A stretch of 11,425 nt of DNA from NCBI GenBank assembly GCA_964353875.1, contig CAYGXU010000104.1, positions 1-11,425 on the forward strand, given 5' to 3'. Positions 1 to 6,792 of the stretch are shown in pieces. The DNA is from MGNI01 sp964353875. Its GTDB lineage: Bacteria; Chloroflexota; Anaerolineae; Anaerolineales; E44-bin32. A program made the position numbers and the translations under genes. Numbering within the stretch: the stretch's first letter is position 1; every line of letters starts with the position of its first letter. Under the pieces are notes generated by a model, which saw nothing but the letters and a program-made list of their open reading frames with translations, searched no databases and was not told the origin of the DNA.

Positions 1-56
1 GCCGAGGAAGGCGTCTTGATCGATCCCTGCCTGATCATACATAAACATAATAACAA

Positions 57-91
57 GCTTGGGCTGGCATTAAAATGACGCCAGCCCAAGT
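57..91 (-). terminator. Hairpin, candidate terminator of the 65-residue gene
   Basis: An 11-bp perfect inverted repeat (CTTGGGCTGGC at 58-68 against GCCAGCCCAAG at 80-90) encloses an 11-base loop; a G-T pair extends it by one. It lies 42 bases past the stop of the minus-strand gene at 133-330. On the minus strand the stem is followed by a T-rich stretch (CTTGTTATTATGTTTATG), whereas on the plus strand the sequence after it is not T-rich. That favours minus-strand termination, although the T tract is imperfect. Confidence 0.5.
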
Positions 92-132
92 GCTTCAGGC
101 ACCCAAAAATCCCGGATAAACATGCTGAATTG

Positions 133-330
133 TCAAGAAGCCCTTTTCAGCACCGGCAGGCCGTTCTTGGTCTCTGAGACGATATACCCCGGTGGTACTG
201 AGTTCAATGCTCCCTCTTTAACCTCTTTGGCAAAGAAATAAATGGACCGGCTTTTTCCTCCGGTCGATATTGTCGTCTTGCAGTGAAGATAATAGGTCTT
301 ACCCTTCGAATTCCTATACGCATAAGCCAT
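133..330 (-). CDS. Small hypothetical protein, 65 aa
   Basis: The protein has 65 residues, is basic and aromatic-rich, and has no signal peptide or membrane segment. It reads as several short beta strands (TYYLHCKTTI, SIYFFAKEV, PPGYIVSET, GLPVLKR) and resembles small conserved hypothetical proteins ending in a G-Y-x-V-x-E...G-L-P-V-L-K pattern; I cannot name a family or function. The start is supported by AGGAG about 8 bases upstream of the ATG (complement of 336-345). It is the last gene of the minus-strand series, 277 bases from the GrdB-like gene, and is followed by a hairpin at 57-91, so it is probably a separate transcription unit. Confidence 0.75.
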   Translation of the reverse strand: MAYAYRNSKGKTYYLHCKTTISTGGKSRSIYFFAKEVKEGALNSVPPGYIVSETKNGLPVLKRAS

Positions 331-435
331 GACCTTGCTCCTTTCATCCTACCTTTGATGGCGATCTCGTCCCCCAACTCGAAACACTGGATTCAGCTAT
401 GGCAAATGAACCTCCTGAATGATGGTTTCTATAAT

Positions 436-463
436 GGTAGCACCTTTTGCACAAACTGCTACC
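436..463. repeat. 7-bp inverted repeat upstream of the 65-residue gene
   Basis: GGTAGCA (436-442) and TGCTACC (457-463) form a perfect inverted repeat with a 14-base spacer, about 105 bases upstream of the small gene's start. It could be an operator or a leader hairpin. A weak -10-like CATTAT on the minus strand overlaps its outer edge. The rest of 331-607 shows no gene that I can support. Confidence 0.3.
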
Positions 464-607
464 CAATTCGGGTATTCAATTATGTCTAGTTAATTCTTTT
501 TTGTGAGATAAAAAGAGAGGGTTTGGTGAGACCAGTCGCGCTCCTGTTCGCATACCTCAAAGCTATGCAAGGCGCAGACGAGAACAAGGCAACTACGAGA
601 ACCTCAC

Positions 608-1510
608 TTAAGACGGCTTCTGTTTCTGATGCTGCCTCACCATTTCACGAAGCCGAGGGGCGAAATAGGCAATAATGGGGGAAGGCTGCTCCGGTTGCCA
701 TGCCTTCATTGCCTCCCGTTCAGAGACAGGACATTCCTCGGGGGAATGCATGATCGTACCGGGTTTTTCCGCCTCCTCTAGTACCTCCAACGCCTGCAGT
801 ATCACCCGCATCTGTTGCGCCACATCATGAGGCTTGCCCAGAGTCTGCCCAAAAGGGAACTCCACCGCCAACGTTCGCGGAGTCCCCACGCGTTCAGCCC
901 AGAAGGGCATCATCGTCACCAGGATCGTGGCCAGGCCTGCGCTCTCCAAGGTTCGTGCCAACACGGGCACGTTAATGGTGCAATCCGGTCAGGCGGGTGT
1001 GAGCAGAACGCAGTTCACCCCCTCGGCTTTCATTTTCCTGGCCACCTCGGGACCGTAGTTCTGTTCCCAATCGGCCGTATTCGGCGGGGTACCCTGATAC
1101 CCCATGAAGGAGTAGGCAATCTCAGCCAAACCCCCAATTCGGCCCTGCTCGACCAACTCGCCAAAGCGATGGATGGGCAGGAGTACATTGACATCCTCAA
1201 GCACGCTGCGGGGGTTGATATGCAAATGACTGATTGCCACATGCTCCTGCCGCATATTCACGGGAAGCTCCCGATAGCTCGGGTCTCCCCAGGTTGGCTC
1301 CTCTCTCTCGCGCACCACGTCAAAAGGCGCATTCAGCTCGCGATGGTAGATACCGCCTGAAGTCACCAGTGCGAATTTGCACTCCTCGATTGGTCCGGGA
1401 ATCGGGGTCCAGGGGATGGCGCCTCTTGGTTGAAGCTCCAACCCCTGGTAGTACGCTGTAATCAAACGTGGGAGAAATTTAAAACTATCGACTGACTTAT
1501 TCCCCTTCAT
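608..1510 (-). CDS. GrdB-family putative selenoprotein with in-frame TGA (Sec174), 300 aa
   Basis: Read through one TGA (989-991), the frame gives a 300-residue protein resembling the selenoprotein B family of glycine/sarcosine/betaine/proline reductases, which in the classical enzymes carries the catalytic selenocysteine. The first part (1-173) contains family-like stretches: ALVTSGGIY, PVNMRQEHVAISHLHINPR, VLLPIHRFGELVEQGRIGGLA and EGVNCVLLTPA. The TGA falls at codon 174 and is followed by P-D-C, giving U-x-x-C (U174, C177). The same frame then continues with VPVLARTLESAGLATILVT and about 100 more residues to TAA. The start ATG has AGGA about 9 bases upstream. A SECIS-like hairpin follows the TGA. 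No selA/B/C/D genes or other reductase subunits are in the window, so the substrate is unknown. Automatic callers would split it into two genes (989-1510 and 608-970). The alternatives are a nonsense mutation or a sequencing error. Confidence 0.8.
954..971 (-). other. Candidate bacterial SECIS hairpin
   Basis: On the minus strand CGTGCC (971-966) and GGCACG (959-954) form a 6-bp perfect stem with a 6-base apical loop CGTGTT. The loop starts 23 bases after the TGA, and a G is the second loop base. This meets the generally described bacterial SECIS rules: a hairpin inside the coding region just downstream of UGA, loop 16-37 bases away, and a G among the first two loop bases. It supports selenocysteine insertion at codon 174 of the GrdB-family gene, though short GC-rich hairpins also occur by chance. 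Confidence 0.55.
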
Positions 1511-1520
1511 CGGTCACATC

Positions 1521-1658
1521 CTATGAAATATACTCAACGTATCCGCCATCCTCTCTCCAAGTTATCACCACGCGATTTTTGCTAGTCATCCGACCGCAGA
1601 TCTCGAATGGGCTTTCCCGACTGACGTTTATACCCTGCGTAAATGCCCATCCTCTCAC
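1521..1658 (-). CDS. Possible 45-codon ORF ahead of the GrdB-family gene
   Basis: A GTG-initiated frame of 45 codons runs to TAG, ending 10 bases before the start of the GrdB-family gene. Its C-terminal half (NRVVITWREDGGYVEYIS) looks protein-like, and an AAAGGA sits about 9 bases before the GTG. A second frame in the same stretch, starting at an ATG near 1650 (MGIYAGYKRQSGKPIRDL), is also open for 22 codons, so the coding frame is not certain. The spacing would permit translational coupling with the GrdB-family gene. It may be a small leader, a gene remnant or noncoding sequence. Confidence 0.27.
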   Translation of the reverse strand: MRGWAFTQGINVSRESPFEICGRMTSKNRVVITWREDGGYVEYIS

Positions 1659-1757
1659 ATCCGAGATCCTTTCCTAGCGATCAAGGAGTAGCCTTTTATC
1701 CCAAATAGGCGGATAAGCTCCCTCTTTACTTCAAATCCTGCTGCATGCTTGTGACGA

Positions 1758-2765
1758 TCATCTTTTCTTACGCAGGCGAGATAAAAGCCAGATCAGGCTC
1801 AGAAGGCTTGCCAACACAAGGATGGGGCGGGCACTGGCCCACAGGACTGCAGATAGCAATGTGCGTACCCTCCCCACCCTTCGCACTGCCTGAGAGGGTA
1901 CGATCGTCAGCTCCTGCCAATTAAAGGTTTTTAGGCGCTCGAGGAAACCTTGCTCAACACACCCTTCCAAACTGAAAACATGGATGTCATCTGTCCATTG
2001 CCGTGCCAGGCGCAGATCGCGAGAGAACTCCTCCCAATTCAGCGGCGGAGTCACCGCCATCCCTTGAATCTGCACACCCCCACCGGTGATACCAAGCCCC
2101 ACCGATCCGGCTTGAGGGGCATAGCTCCACAGGATCCCATGACCATACGGGCGGAACATACTGCTGTAAAGCATGAGCACTTCCCGATCCGTGCCCACAT
2201 CCACCAAACCCATCAAACGCTGTATCAAGCTCGAACCTGCTTTACGCTCATCGACAATCAACGGGAAATGATAACCATCCACATGGTAACCATCGACATG
2301 CATTTGCGTGACCAAATTCCTGTAGGCCGTCTGGGCCCAGCGCAGGCCTTTGCGATTGAGCACGCGTCTCAGCACCCCTGACAGTGTCCTTGCCGGATCA
2401 TTCAACAGCCCTTCTAATTCTCGCAAGTCCATCTCGATATCCACGCCCACGCCCTGCCAATCGAGCCTGTACTCCGCACTCCAGGTCTTGAAGTCCATAT
2501 AGCAAGCGAGTGCCTGGGAGACATTATTACTGTTAAACCAATAACCCTCCGTTTTCGGGAGTAGTAGCCATGCGATGATGGGAATGCCTGCATCCTGCAA
2601 ACGACGAGCGACCGCGGCGCGCGCGGGGCTGAGGTCAAGCAGGGCCAGGCTGACACTGGCGCCCAGTTCTTTTAGGTCTTCGATCACCGAGGCATCGGCA
2701 AACAACGCCTGCAACGGCTCCGTTTCCAATTCACAGAAAAAGGTTAATTTTGCATCCATCTTCAT
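1758..2765 (-). CDS. GH18-like TIM-barrel protein with C-terminal membrane anchor, 335 aa
   Basis: The protein has 335 residues. The pattern of alternating strands and helices, with W-Q-G-V-G-V-D-I-E-M-D at 103-113, resembles the glycosidase 18 fold, whose catalytic strand ends D-x-E (here D109 and E111). Aromatic-rich segments (GYWFN 74-78, GYHVDGYHFP 159-168, LWSYAPQ 212-218) would suit a carbohydrate-binding barrel. I would not assign an activity. There is no N-terminal signal peptide; a single hydrophobic helix (about 303-328) ends in RLRKKR, so the domain may be cytoplasmic and tail-anchored, or exported by an unrecognised route. HVDGY is duplicated in tandem (156-165). AGGAG 7 bases upstream supports this ATG over the one two codons later. 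The gene lies 113 bases downstream of the serine hydrolase gene and may share its transcript. Confidence 0.8.
   Translation of the reverse strand: MKMDAKLTFFCELETEPLQALFADASVIEDLKELGASVSLALLDLSPARAAVARRLQDAGIPIIAWLLLPKTEGYWFNSNNVSQALACYMDFKTWSAEYRLDWQGVGVDIEMDLRELEGLLNDPARTLSGVLRRVLNRKGLRWAQTAYRNLVTQMHVDGYHVDGYHFPLIVDERKAGSSLIQRLMGLVDVGTDREVLMLYSSMFRPYGHGILWSYAPQAGSVGLGITGGGVQIQGMAVTPPLNWEEFSRDLRLARQWTDDIHVFSLEGCVEQGFLERLKTFNWQELTIVPSQAVRRVGRVRTLLSAVLWASARPILVLASLLSLIWLLSRLRKKR
2271..2300 (-). repeat. 15-bp tandem duplication encoding HVDGY twice
   Basis: Bases 2271-2285 and 2286-2300 are adjacent 15-mers identical at 13 of 15 positions. The two differences fall at synonymous third codon positions, so both copies encode H-V-D-G-Y. 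This looks like a small in-frame duplication inside the GH18-like gene that has since diverged silently. Confidence 0.7.
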
Positions 2766-2878
2766 CAGATCTCCTCTGCATGGCCATGTAAAATGTCCAC
2801 ATCATTGCCATGTTAGTGCCTACGTGAAGCCCTCCCTGCCTGTAGTCTGAGCTTGATCCTATCGCATCCTCCTCCGCC

Positions 2879-4255
2879 CTATTTCAATAATTCCCCCTTT
2901 TTTCGCATGGCATAGCGTTCATAGAAAAGCTGCACTTCACCCTCTCGTACCTGGAATTCCACAGGCAGGCGGTTGCCGTTGGTCAGGGTGTAAAATCTCC
3001 CACTCTCAAGGTTCAATTCCTCCGGCACCAAAGGGATGACCGTATCGGTATATTTATCCTTCACCTCGAGCATCAGAAAATCGCCAGCGCGCTTCACCAA
3101 CGCCTTCATCGTGCCCTTATAGGTTTCGTAACTTCCTTCTAGTTTATCCAGGACGCGCTCTCTCCGTACAAAGGGCAATTGCTCCGGATCTTGATCCAAC
3201 AAGAGCGATAGGCCATACATCCCCATCTGCGAAAGCAGATAGCCATCGCCATTCGCCAAAAGGGCAATCCCCACACCCTTCTGTGGGATAAAGCCGATAT
3301 AGGCCGTCGCCACCCCTAGACCTCCGCTGTGCCCAATGAGCCTGTGACCTCCAAAATCAGGAGTGGTCCCAAGGCCAAAGCCATAGCCGTAAACACCGAA
3401 CGGACCCTGCAGAGGGGTGGCGATGTGCGCCGTTTCCATCATCTCAATCGATTCGGGAGACAGAAGCTGTTGACCTCCAAGCTGCCCCCGCCCCAGAAAC
3501 ATGGAGACATATTTCGCCAGGTCAAGCACATTACTGATAATGCCGCCATCGGAAGTGATGCCTCCATAGGGATACCTGGAGGGGAGTCGCTCTTGATCAC
3601 GGGTGATGATATAGGGGGTGGCGGCATCCTGATCATTTTCAACTTCCTCTTGATCGAAAAAACTTCTCTCCATGCCCAAAGGCTGAAAAATGTGTTGGCG
3701 GATGTATTCTTTATAGGGCAACCCAGCGCATTTCTCGATGATATAGCCCAGGAGTACATACCCCTCATTGAGGTAGAAAAAACGCTCACCCGGCTTTGCC
3801 ACCGTCCATTCTTGAGCATCCCCTAAGAAAGTCAGCATGTCCTCATAGGATGCAATAGGGAGCCAGTGTTCGCTGGCGCCGATCACCCCGCTGATCACGC
3901 TCTCCGCATAAGCCAGGGCAGGGATCCCCGAGGAATGGCTCATCAGATGCCTTAACCGAACCGTGTCGCCCGCGGGCCGAATGGTGAAAGGGATGTAGGT
4001 CTCAACCGGGTCCTCCACATCCAACTTGCCCTGCTCCATGAGTTGCATGATGGCGATACAGGTGAAGGATTTCGTTAGCGAGGCGATCCCATATAAGGTC
4101 TGTGGCGTCGCCGCCAGACCGTGCTCCAAATCTCGGTAGCCAAAGCCCCTGGACCAGATGGTCTCTCCATCTTTGATCACTGCGATGCTGATTCCAGGAA
4201 GCTTTGAATCAGAGACTTTTTCAAATACGAATTGCTCGAATTTTGAGAATTGCAT
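2879..4255 (-). CDS. Beta-lactamase-fold serine hydrolase (class C / penicillin-binding type), 458 aa
   Basis: This belongs to the serine beta-lactamase-like superfamily (class C beta-lactamases, DD-peptidases and related esterases). The catalytic motifs are intact: S-L-T-K at 59-62 (nucleophile S59, base K62), Y-L-N at 161-163, and H-S-G at 309-311 in GHSGG, standing for the usual K-T-G. Other family marks are LRHLMSHSSG near 101-110 and GGITSDGGIISN at 231-242. The last ~100 residues (about 360-458) form a separate beta-rich domain, as seen in many environmental members. No signal peptide is visible, so it is probably cytoplasmic; peptidase or esterase activity on small substrates is more likely than antibiotic resistance. 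GGGAG about 10 bases upstream supports the start. It is divergently oriented to the E1 gene across 596 bases. Confidence 0.93.
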   Translation of the reverse strand: MQFSKFEQFVFEKVSDSKLPGISIAVIKDGETIWSRGFGYRDLEHGLAATPQTLYGIASLTKSFTCIAIMQLMEQGKLDVEDPVETYIPFTIRPAGDTVRLRHLMSHSSGIPALAYAESVISGVIGASEHWLPIASYEDMLTFLGDAQEWTVAKPGERFFYLNEGYVLLGYIIEKCAGLPYKEYIRQHIFQPLGMERSFFDQEEVENDQDAATPYIITRDQERLPSRYPYGGITSDGGIISNVLDLAKYVSMFLGRGQLGGQQLLSPESIEMMETAHIATPLQGPFGVYGYGFGLGTTPDFGGHRLIGHSGGLGVATAYIGFIPQKGVGIALLANGDGYLLSQMGMYGLSLLLDQDPEQLPFVRRERVLDKLEGSYETYKGTMKALVKRAGDFLMLEVKDKYTDTVIPLVPEELNLESGRFYTLTNGNRLPVEFQVREGEVQLFYERYAMRKKGELLK

Positions 4256-4520
4256 AATTCCGATCTCCCTTCATTAAGCCCGAAAAATTACATGGCTATT
4301 CTAAAGCACGTGTGAAAATCCCCGACCTGATCCTCCCAGCTATCCTCGGTCTCATTGCTGAATATAATGCCTCACAAACATATCCATGGGCAATCCATTT
4401 AAACTCTGACGGAAACAACCGAAAAAATACTTCAAAGCGCCTGTTGCACGCATCCAGAGGGTACAGCACAACTCTGTAAACCTCAACTATCTTGACTGAT
4501 CTTATGACCCGGACGTTGAA

Positions 4521-4550
4521 AGGGATGGACCGCGAGATGTCTCCATCCCT
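4521..4550. repeat. 9-bp-stem inverted repeat
   Basis: AGGGATGGA (4521-4529) pairs perfectly with TCCATCCCT (4542-4550) around a 12-base loop. There is no T run on the plus side and only TTT on the minus side, so it is a weak terminator at best. It could be a leader hairpin or an operator in the divergent region. Confidence 0.4.
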
Positions 4551-4711
4551 CAAAGACCGTGTTGATGGCAGGCCACTTTAAATACCATCCTGAACCGGAA
4601 CCAACGGGGGCCTTGATTTCCTATCGTTTGTTGGCGCATTCCAGACTCGACAAGCGACCATCTTGAGGCTATGATCCCATGGTGAAAAGATGTTGCGTTA
4701 TCCTGATGAGC

Positions 4712-4759
4712 CGACCATGCTCGAGCATACTCCTGGTCGATCGCAGCGATCATTGACCA
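4712..4759. promoter_or_regulatory. Cluster of GACCA/TGGTC half-sites, candidate operator
   Basis: GACCA occurs at 4713-4717, its complement TGGTC at 4734-4738 and GACCA again at 4755-4759, each exactly 21 bases after the last, or two helical turns. Within the cluster lie a 12-base perfect palindrome ATGCTCGAGCAT (4717-4728) and a GATCG-CAG-CGATC hairpin (4739-4751). A further CGACCAT is at 4655-4661. The cluster is about 95-140 bases upstream of the E1 start, a position suited to a regulator of the E1-acyltransferase operon. No regulator gene is in the window. Confidence 0.35.
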
Positions 4760-4839
4760 CGGGTGGAGGATAGCGCTGACTTTAACCGGATTCTTATCAT
4801 TTCTTTCGAACGCATTTCAGCAAATGGTATGGAAGGCTC

Positions 4840-4845
4840 TATAAA
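4840..4845 (+). promoter_or_regulatory. -10-like TATAAA; E1 transcript may be leaderless
   Basis: TATAAA ends six bases before the A of the E1 ATG at 4852, which is the spacing expected if transcription starts at that A. No Shine-Dalgarno sequence lies at normal distance; the nearest (GGAAGG, 4831-4836) is 15 bases away. A -35 box is weak (TCAGCA at 17-bp spacing). The sequence therefore fits a leaderless mRNA, but an upstream promoter is not excluded. Confidence 0.3.
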
Positions 4846-4851
4846 AATCCG

Positions 4852-6792
4852 ATGAGACAAGACAAGGAGACTGAGTTACTGAAGAAGGCTCTCCTCATCC
4901 GCCGCTTCGAAGAGCGGCTTCTCTCCCTTTTCACCGAAGGAAAATTAAACGGGACCGTACACACCTGTATTGGCCAGGAATGGTCAGGCATCGCCATCTC
5001 TGAGGCGCTGGTCTGCGGCGACACAGTCTTCTCGAATCATCGCGGGCATGGCCACTATCTATCCCGCACAGGAGATCTCATTGGCTTACTGGCGGAGATT
5101 ATGGGCCGCTCCACGGGCGTCAGTGGTGGTGTGGGAGGCACGCAGCATCTCTTTGGAGAGAACTTCTATTCCAGCGGGGTACAAGGCGGAATGGCGCCCG
5201 TTGCTGTAGGCAGCGGACTCGCCCACAAGTTGCAGGGACAAGTGAATATTTCGATTGCATTCATCGGGGACGGCACCTTGGGCCAGGGCGTGCTCTATGA
5301 AAGCCTCAACATCGCCTCGAAATGGGAAGTGCCTGTCGTGTTTGTAGTTGAGAACAATGGCTACGCCCAATCCACGAAAAGTTCTCAAACCATGGCAGGA
5401 TCGATTGAAGGGCGCGCGGCTGCCTTCGATATCAGCTACTGGCATGGCTCAACATGGGAATGGAAGGATCTCATAGGGTTGGCACGTCAGGTCATTGAAT
5501 ATTCCCGTAGGGAGCAAAAGCCTGCCCTGTTGGAGATCGACACTTACCGACTCGGCGCTCACTCCAAGGGCGATGATGATCGTGATCGATCCGAGATAGA
5601 GCAATACTACCAAAGGGACCCGCTGACAAAGCTGGAACAATCTAACCCAGATCTTTTTTTCTCTCTCGATCAAGAAGTCAAGACGATCATTGACAGCGCT
5701 GAATCTCAAGCCTCGCAAGCTCCTTTATCGACTTATCATCCTGCAGACATCTTCATACAACACCCAGTTCAATGGTCTGCACGAAAATTCGAACGCGTAC
5801 GGCATGTGGATCTCATCCATCGTGCACTGCGAGAGGCGTTCAGTCAGGAATCGCGTCTAATGATGATCGGGGAGGATATCGAGGGGCCATATGGAGGCGC
5901 CTTTAAGGTCACGCGGGATCTGAGCAGCCTGTTCCCCGCACGCATACGCAACACGCCCATCAGCGAATCTGCCACTATTGGTATCGCTACCGGTCTGGCC
6001 CTCAATGGCCTGATCCCGGTCGTTGAAATCATGTTCGGCGATTTCCTCACTCTCACATTCGACCAGTTGTACCAGCATGCCGCCAAGTTCCACGACATGT
6101 ACAATGGCAAATGCCAGGTCCCGCTGGTTGTAAGGACACCCATGGGTGGACGGCGCGGCTATGGCCCTACCCACAGCCAATCGCTTGAGAAATTCTTCCT
6201 CGGCATCCCTGGCCTCAGAGTCCTGGCGCTCAATAATCGCTTCTCCCCGTTTGAGCTGTACACAACTCTGCTATCCCAGGTCAGCCAACCGACCCTGGTC
6301 GTGGAGAACAAGGTTCTATATACCCGCTTCTTAGACACAGAGCCCCCACCCGGCTTCATGGTCGAATTCTCCGATGAACACTTCCCGACCATTAGAATTA
6401 CGCCTCAATCCAGCACACCCGATGTTACCGTCGTTTGCTATGGAGGGAGTCTGGAGGAGGTGGAGAAAGCCATTCCCGATCTTTTTGATCTCGACGAGGT
6501 CCTTTGCGAAATCATCTGCCCCAGCCAGATTCAGCCACTCAACATCGATCCCATTCTTTCTTCGGTTGCCGAGACAGGACGATTGCTCGTCGTCGAAGAG
6601 GGGCCGACCGTGGCCGGCTTCGGATCCGAGGTGATCGCCAGAGTTGCCGAGCGCTCGATCCAATTGCGAGGGACACGGCGTTTAGGCTATGATGGGGTTG
6701 TCCCGGCCTGTTTGACCCTGGAATTGTCGTTGCTTCCCAGCGCACCCGCAATCATCCAGGCGATCAGGAGTATGATTCATGAGCAGGCTTGA
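4852..6792 (+). CDS. Fused alpha+beta E1 component of a 2-oxoacid dehydrogenase (thiamine diphosphate), 646 aa
   Basis: One polypeptide carries both halves of a heterotetrameric-type E1, which decarboxylates a 2-oxoacid on thiamine diphosphate and reductively acylates a lipoyl arm. The alpha part (1-~300) has LLIRRFEERL, SNHRGHGHYL (61-70), and the cofactor motif G-D-G (139-141) to N-N-G (168-170). It also has the TYRLGAHSKGDD loop near 231-242. The beta part (~315-646) has MIGEDIEGPYGGAF (338-351), TPISESATIGIATGLALNG (368-386), GYGPTHSQSLEKFFL (436-450) and a C-terminal transketolase-like domain (~520-646). The ATG is the first possible start after an in-frame stop, and no standard Shine-Dalgarno is present. 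The end overlaps the lipoyl-acyltransferase gene by 14 bases, so this E1 very probably serves that lipoyl domain. Substrate choice (pyruvate, branched-chain or another 2-oxoacid) cannot be read from the sequence. Confidence 0.95.
   Translation: MRQDKETELLKKALLIRRFEERLLSLFTEGKLNGTVHTCIGQEWSGIAISEALVCGDTVFSNHRGHGHYLSRTGDLIGLLAEIMGRSTGVSGGVGGTQHLFGENFYSSGVQGGMAPVAVGSGLAHKLQGQVNISIAFIGDGTLGQGVLYESLNIASKWEVPVVFVVENNGYAQSTKSSQTMAGSIEGRAAAFDISYWHGSTWEWKDLIGLARQVIEYSRREQKPALLEIDTYRLGAHSKGDDDRDRSEIEQYYQRDPLTKLEQSNPDLFFSLDQEVKTIIDSAESQASQAPLSTYHPADIFIQHPVQWSARKFERVRHVDLIHRALREAFSQESRLMMIGEDIEGPYGGAFKVTRDLSSLFPARIRNTPISESATIGIATGLALNGLIPVVEIMFGDFLTLTFDQLYQHAAKFHDMYNGKCQVPLVVRTPMGGRRGYGPTHSQSLEKFFLGIPGLRVLALNNRFSPFELYTTLLSQVSQPTLVVENKVLYTRFLDTEPPPGFMVEFSDEHFPTIRITPQSSTPDVTVVCYGGSLEEVEKAIPDLFDLDEVLCEIICPSQIQPLNIDPILSSVAETGRLLVVEEGPTVAGFGSEVIARVAERSIQLRGTRRLGYDGVVPACLTLELSLLPSAPAIIQAIRSMIHEQA

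Larger units (their letters stand above)
4256..4851. other. Divergent intergenic region, 596 bases, with several inverted repeats
   Basis: No gene here is convincing. Open frames exist on both strands (minus 4296-4553 and 4550-4753; a plus-strand frame to about 4480), but they lack good ribosome binding sites and overlap one another. The stretch holds a 9-bp-stem hairpin at 4521-4550, a cluster of CGACCA/TGGTC half-sites at 4712-4759 and a -10-like TATAAA at 4840-4845. It probably contains promoters for both the minus-strand hydrolase gene and the plus-strand E1 gene, and its length leaves room for a small RNA or a decayed gene. Confidence 0.6.

Noticed and set aside
1..48. Minus-strand open frame beginning MFMYDQAGIDQDAFLG running off the window edge
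   Set aside because: There are only 16 codons, no Shine-Dalgarno sequence, and it begins 9 bases after a likely terminator; it cannot be decided from this window.
989..1510. Treating the GrdB-family gene as two separate truncated genes or a pseudogene
   Set aside because: Both sides of the TGA are in the same frame, the TGA lies in a U-x-x-C context, a SECIS-like hairpin follows, and no other stop or frameshift is present.
2779..2788. 10-base palindrome CATGGCCATG between the hydrolase and GH18-like genes
   Set aside because: It is short, isolated and compatible with chance; no second copy or promoter context was seen.
2879..4255. Antibiotic-resistance beta-lactamase
   Set aside because: The fold and catalytic residues fit, but there is no signal peptide, there is an extra C-terminal domain, and the third motif is H-S-G; such proteins are usually peptidases or esterases.
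4296..4753. Minus-strand open frames of 85 and 67 codons in the divergent region
   Set aside because: They have arginine/serine-rich, non-domain-like translations and no ribosome binding sites, and an equally open plus-strand frame overlaps them; noncoding is the simpler reading.
4759..4776. T-box-like CGGGTGGAGGATAGCG upstream of the E1 gene
   Set aside because: It only loosely resembles the AGGGTGGNACCGCG T-box core, and neither a stem I with a specifier loop nor a following terminator with a T run could be seen.
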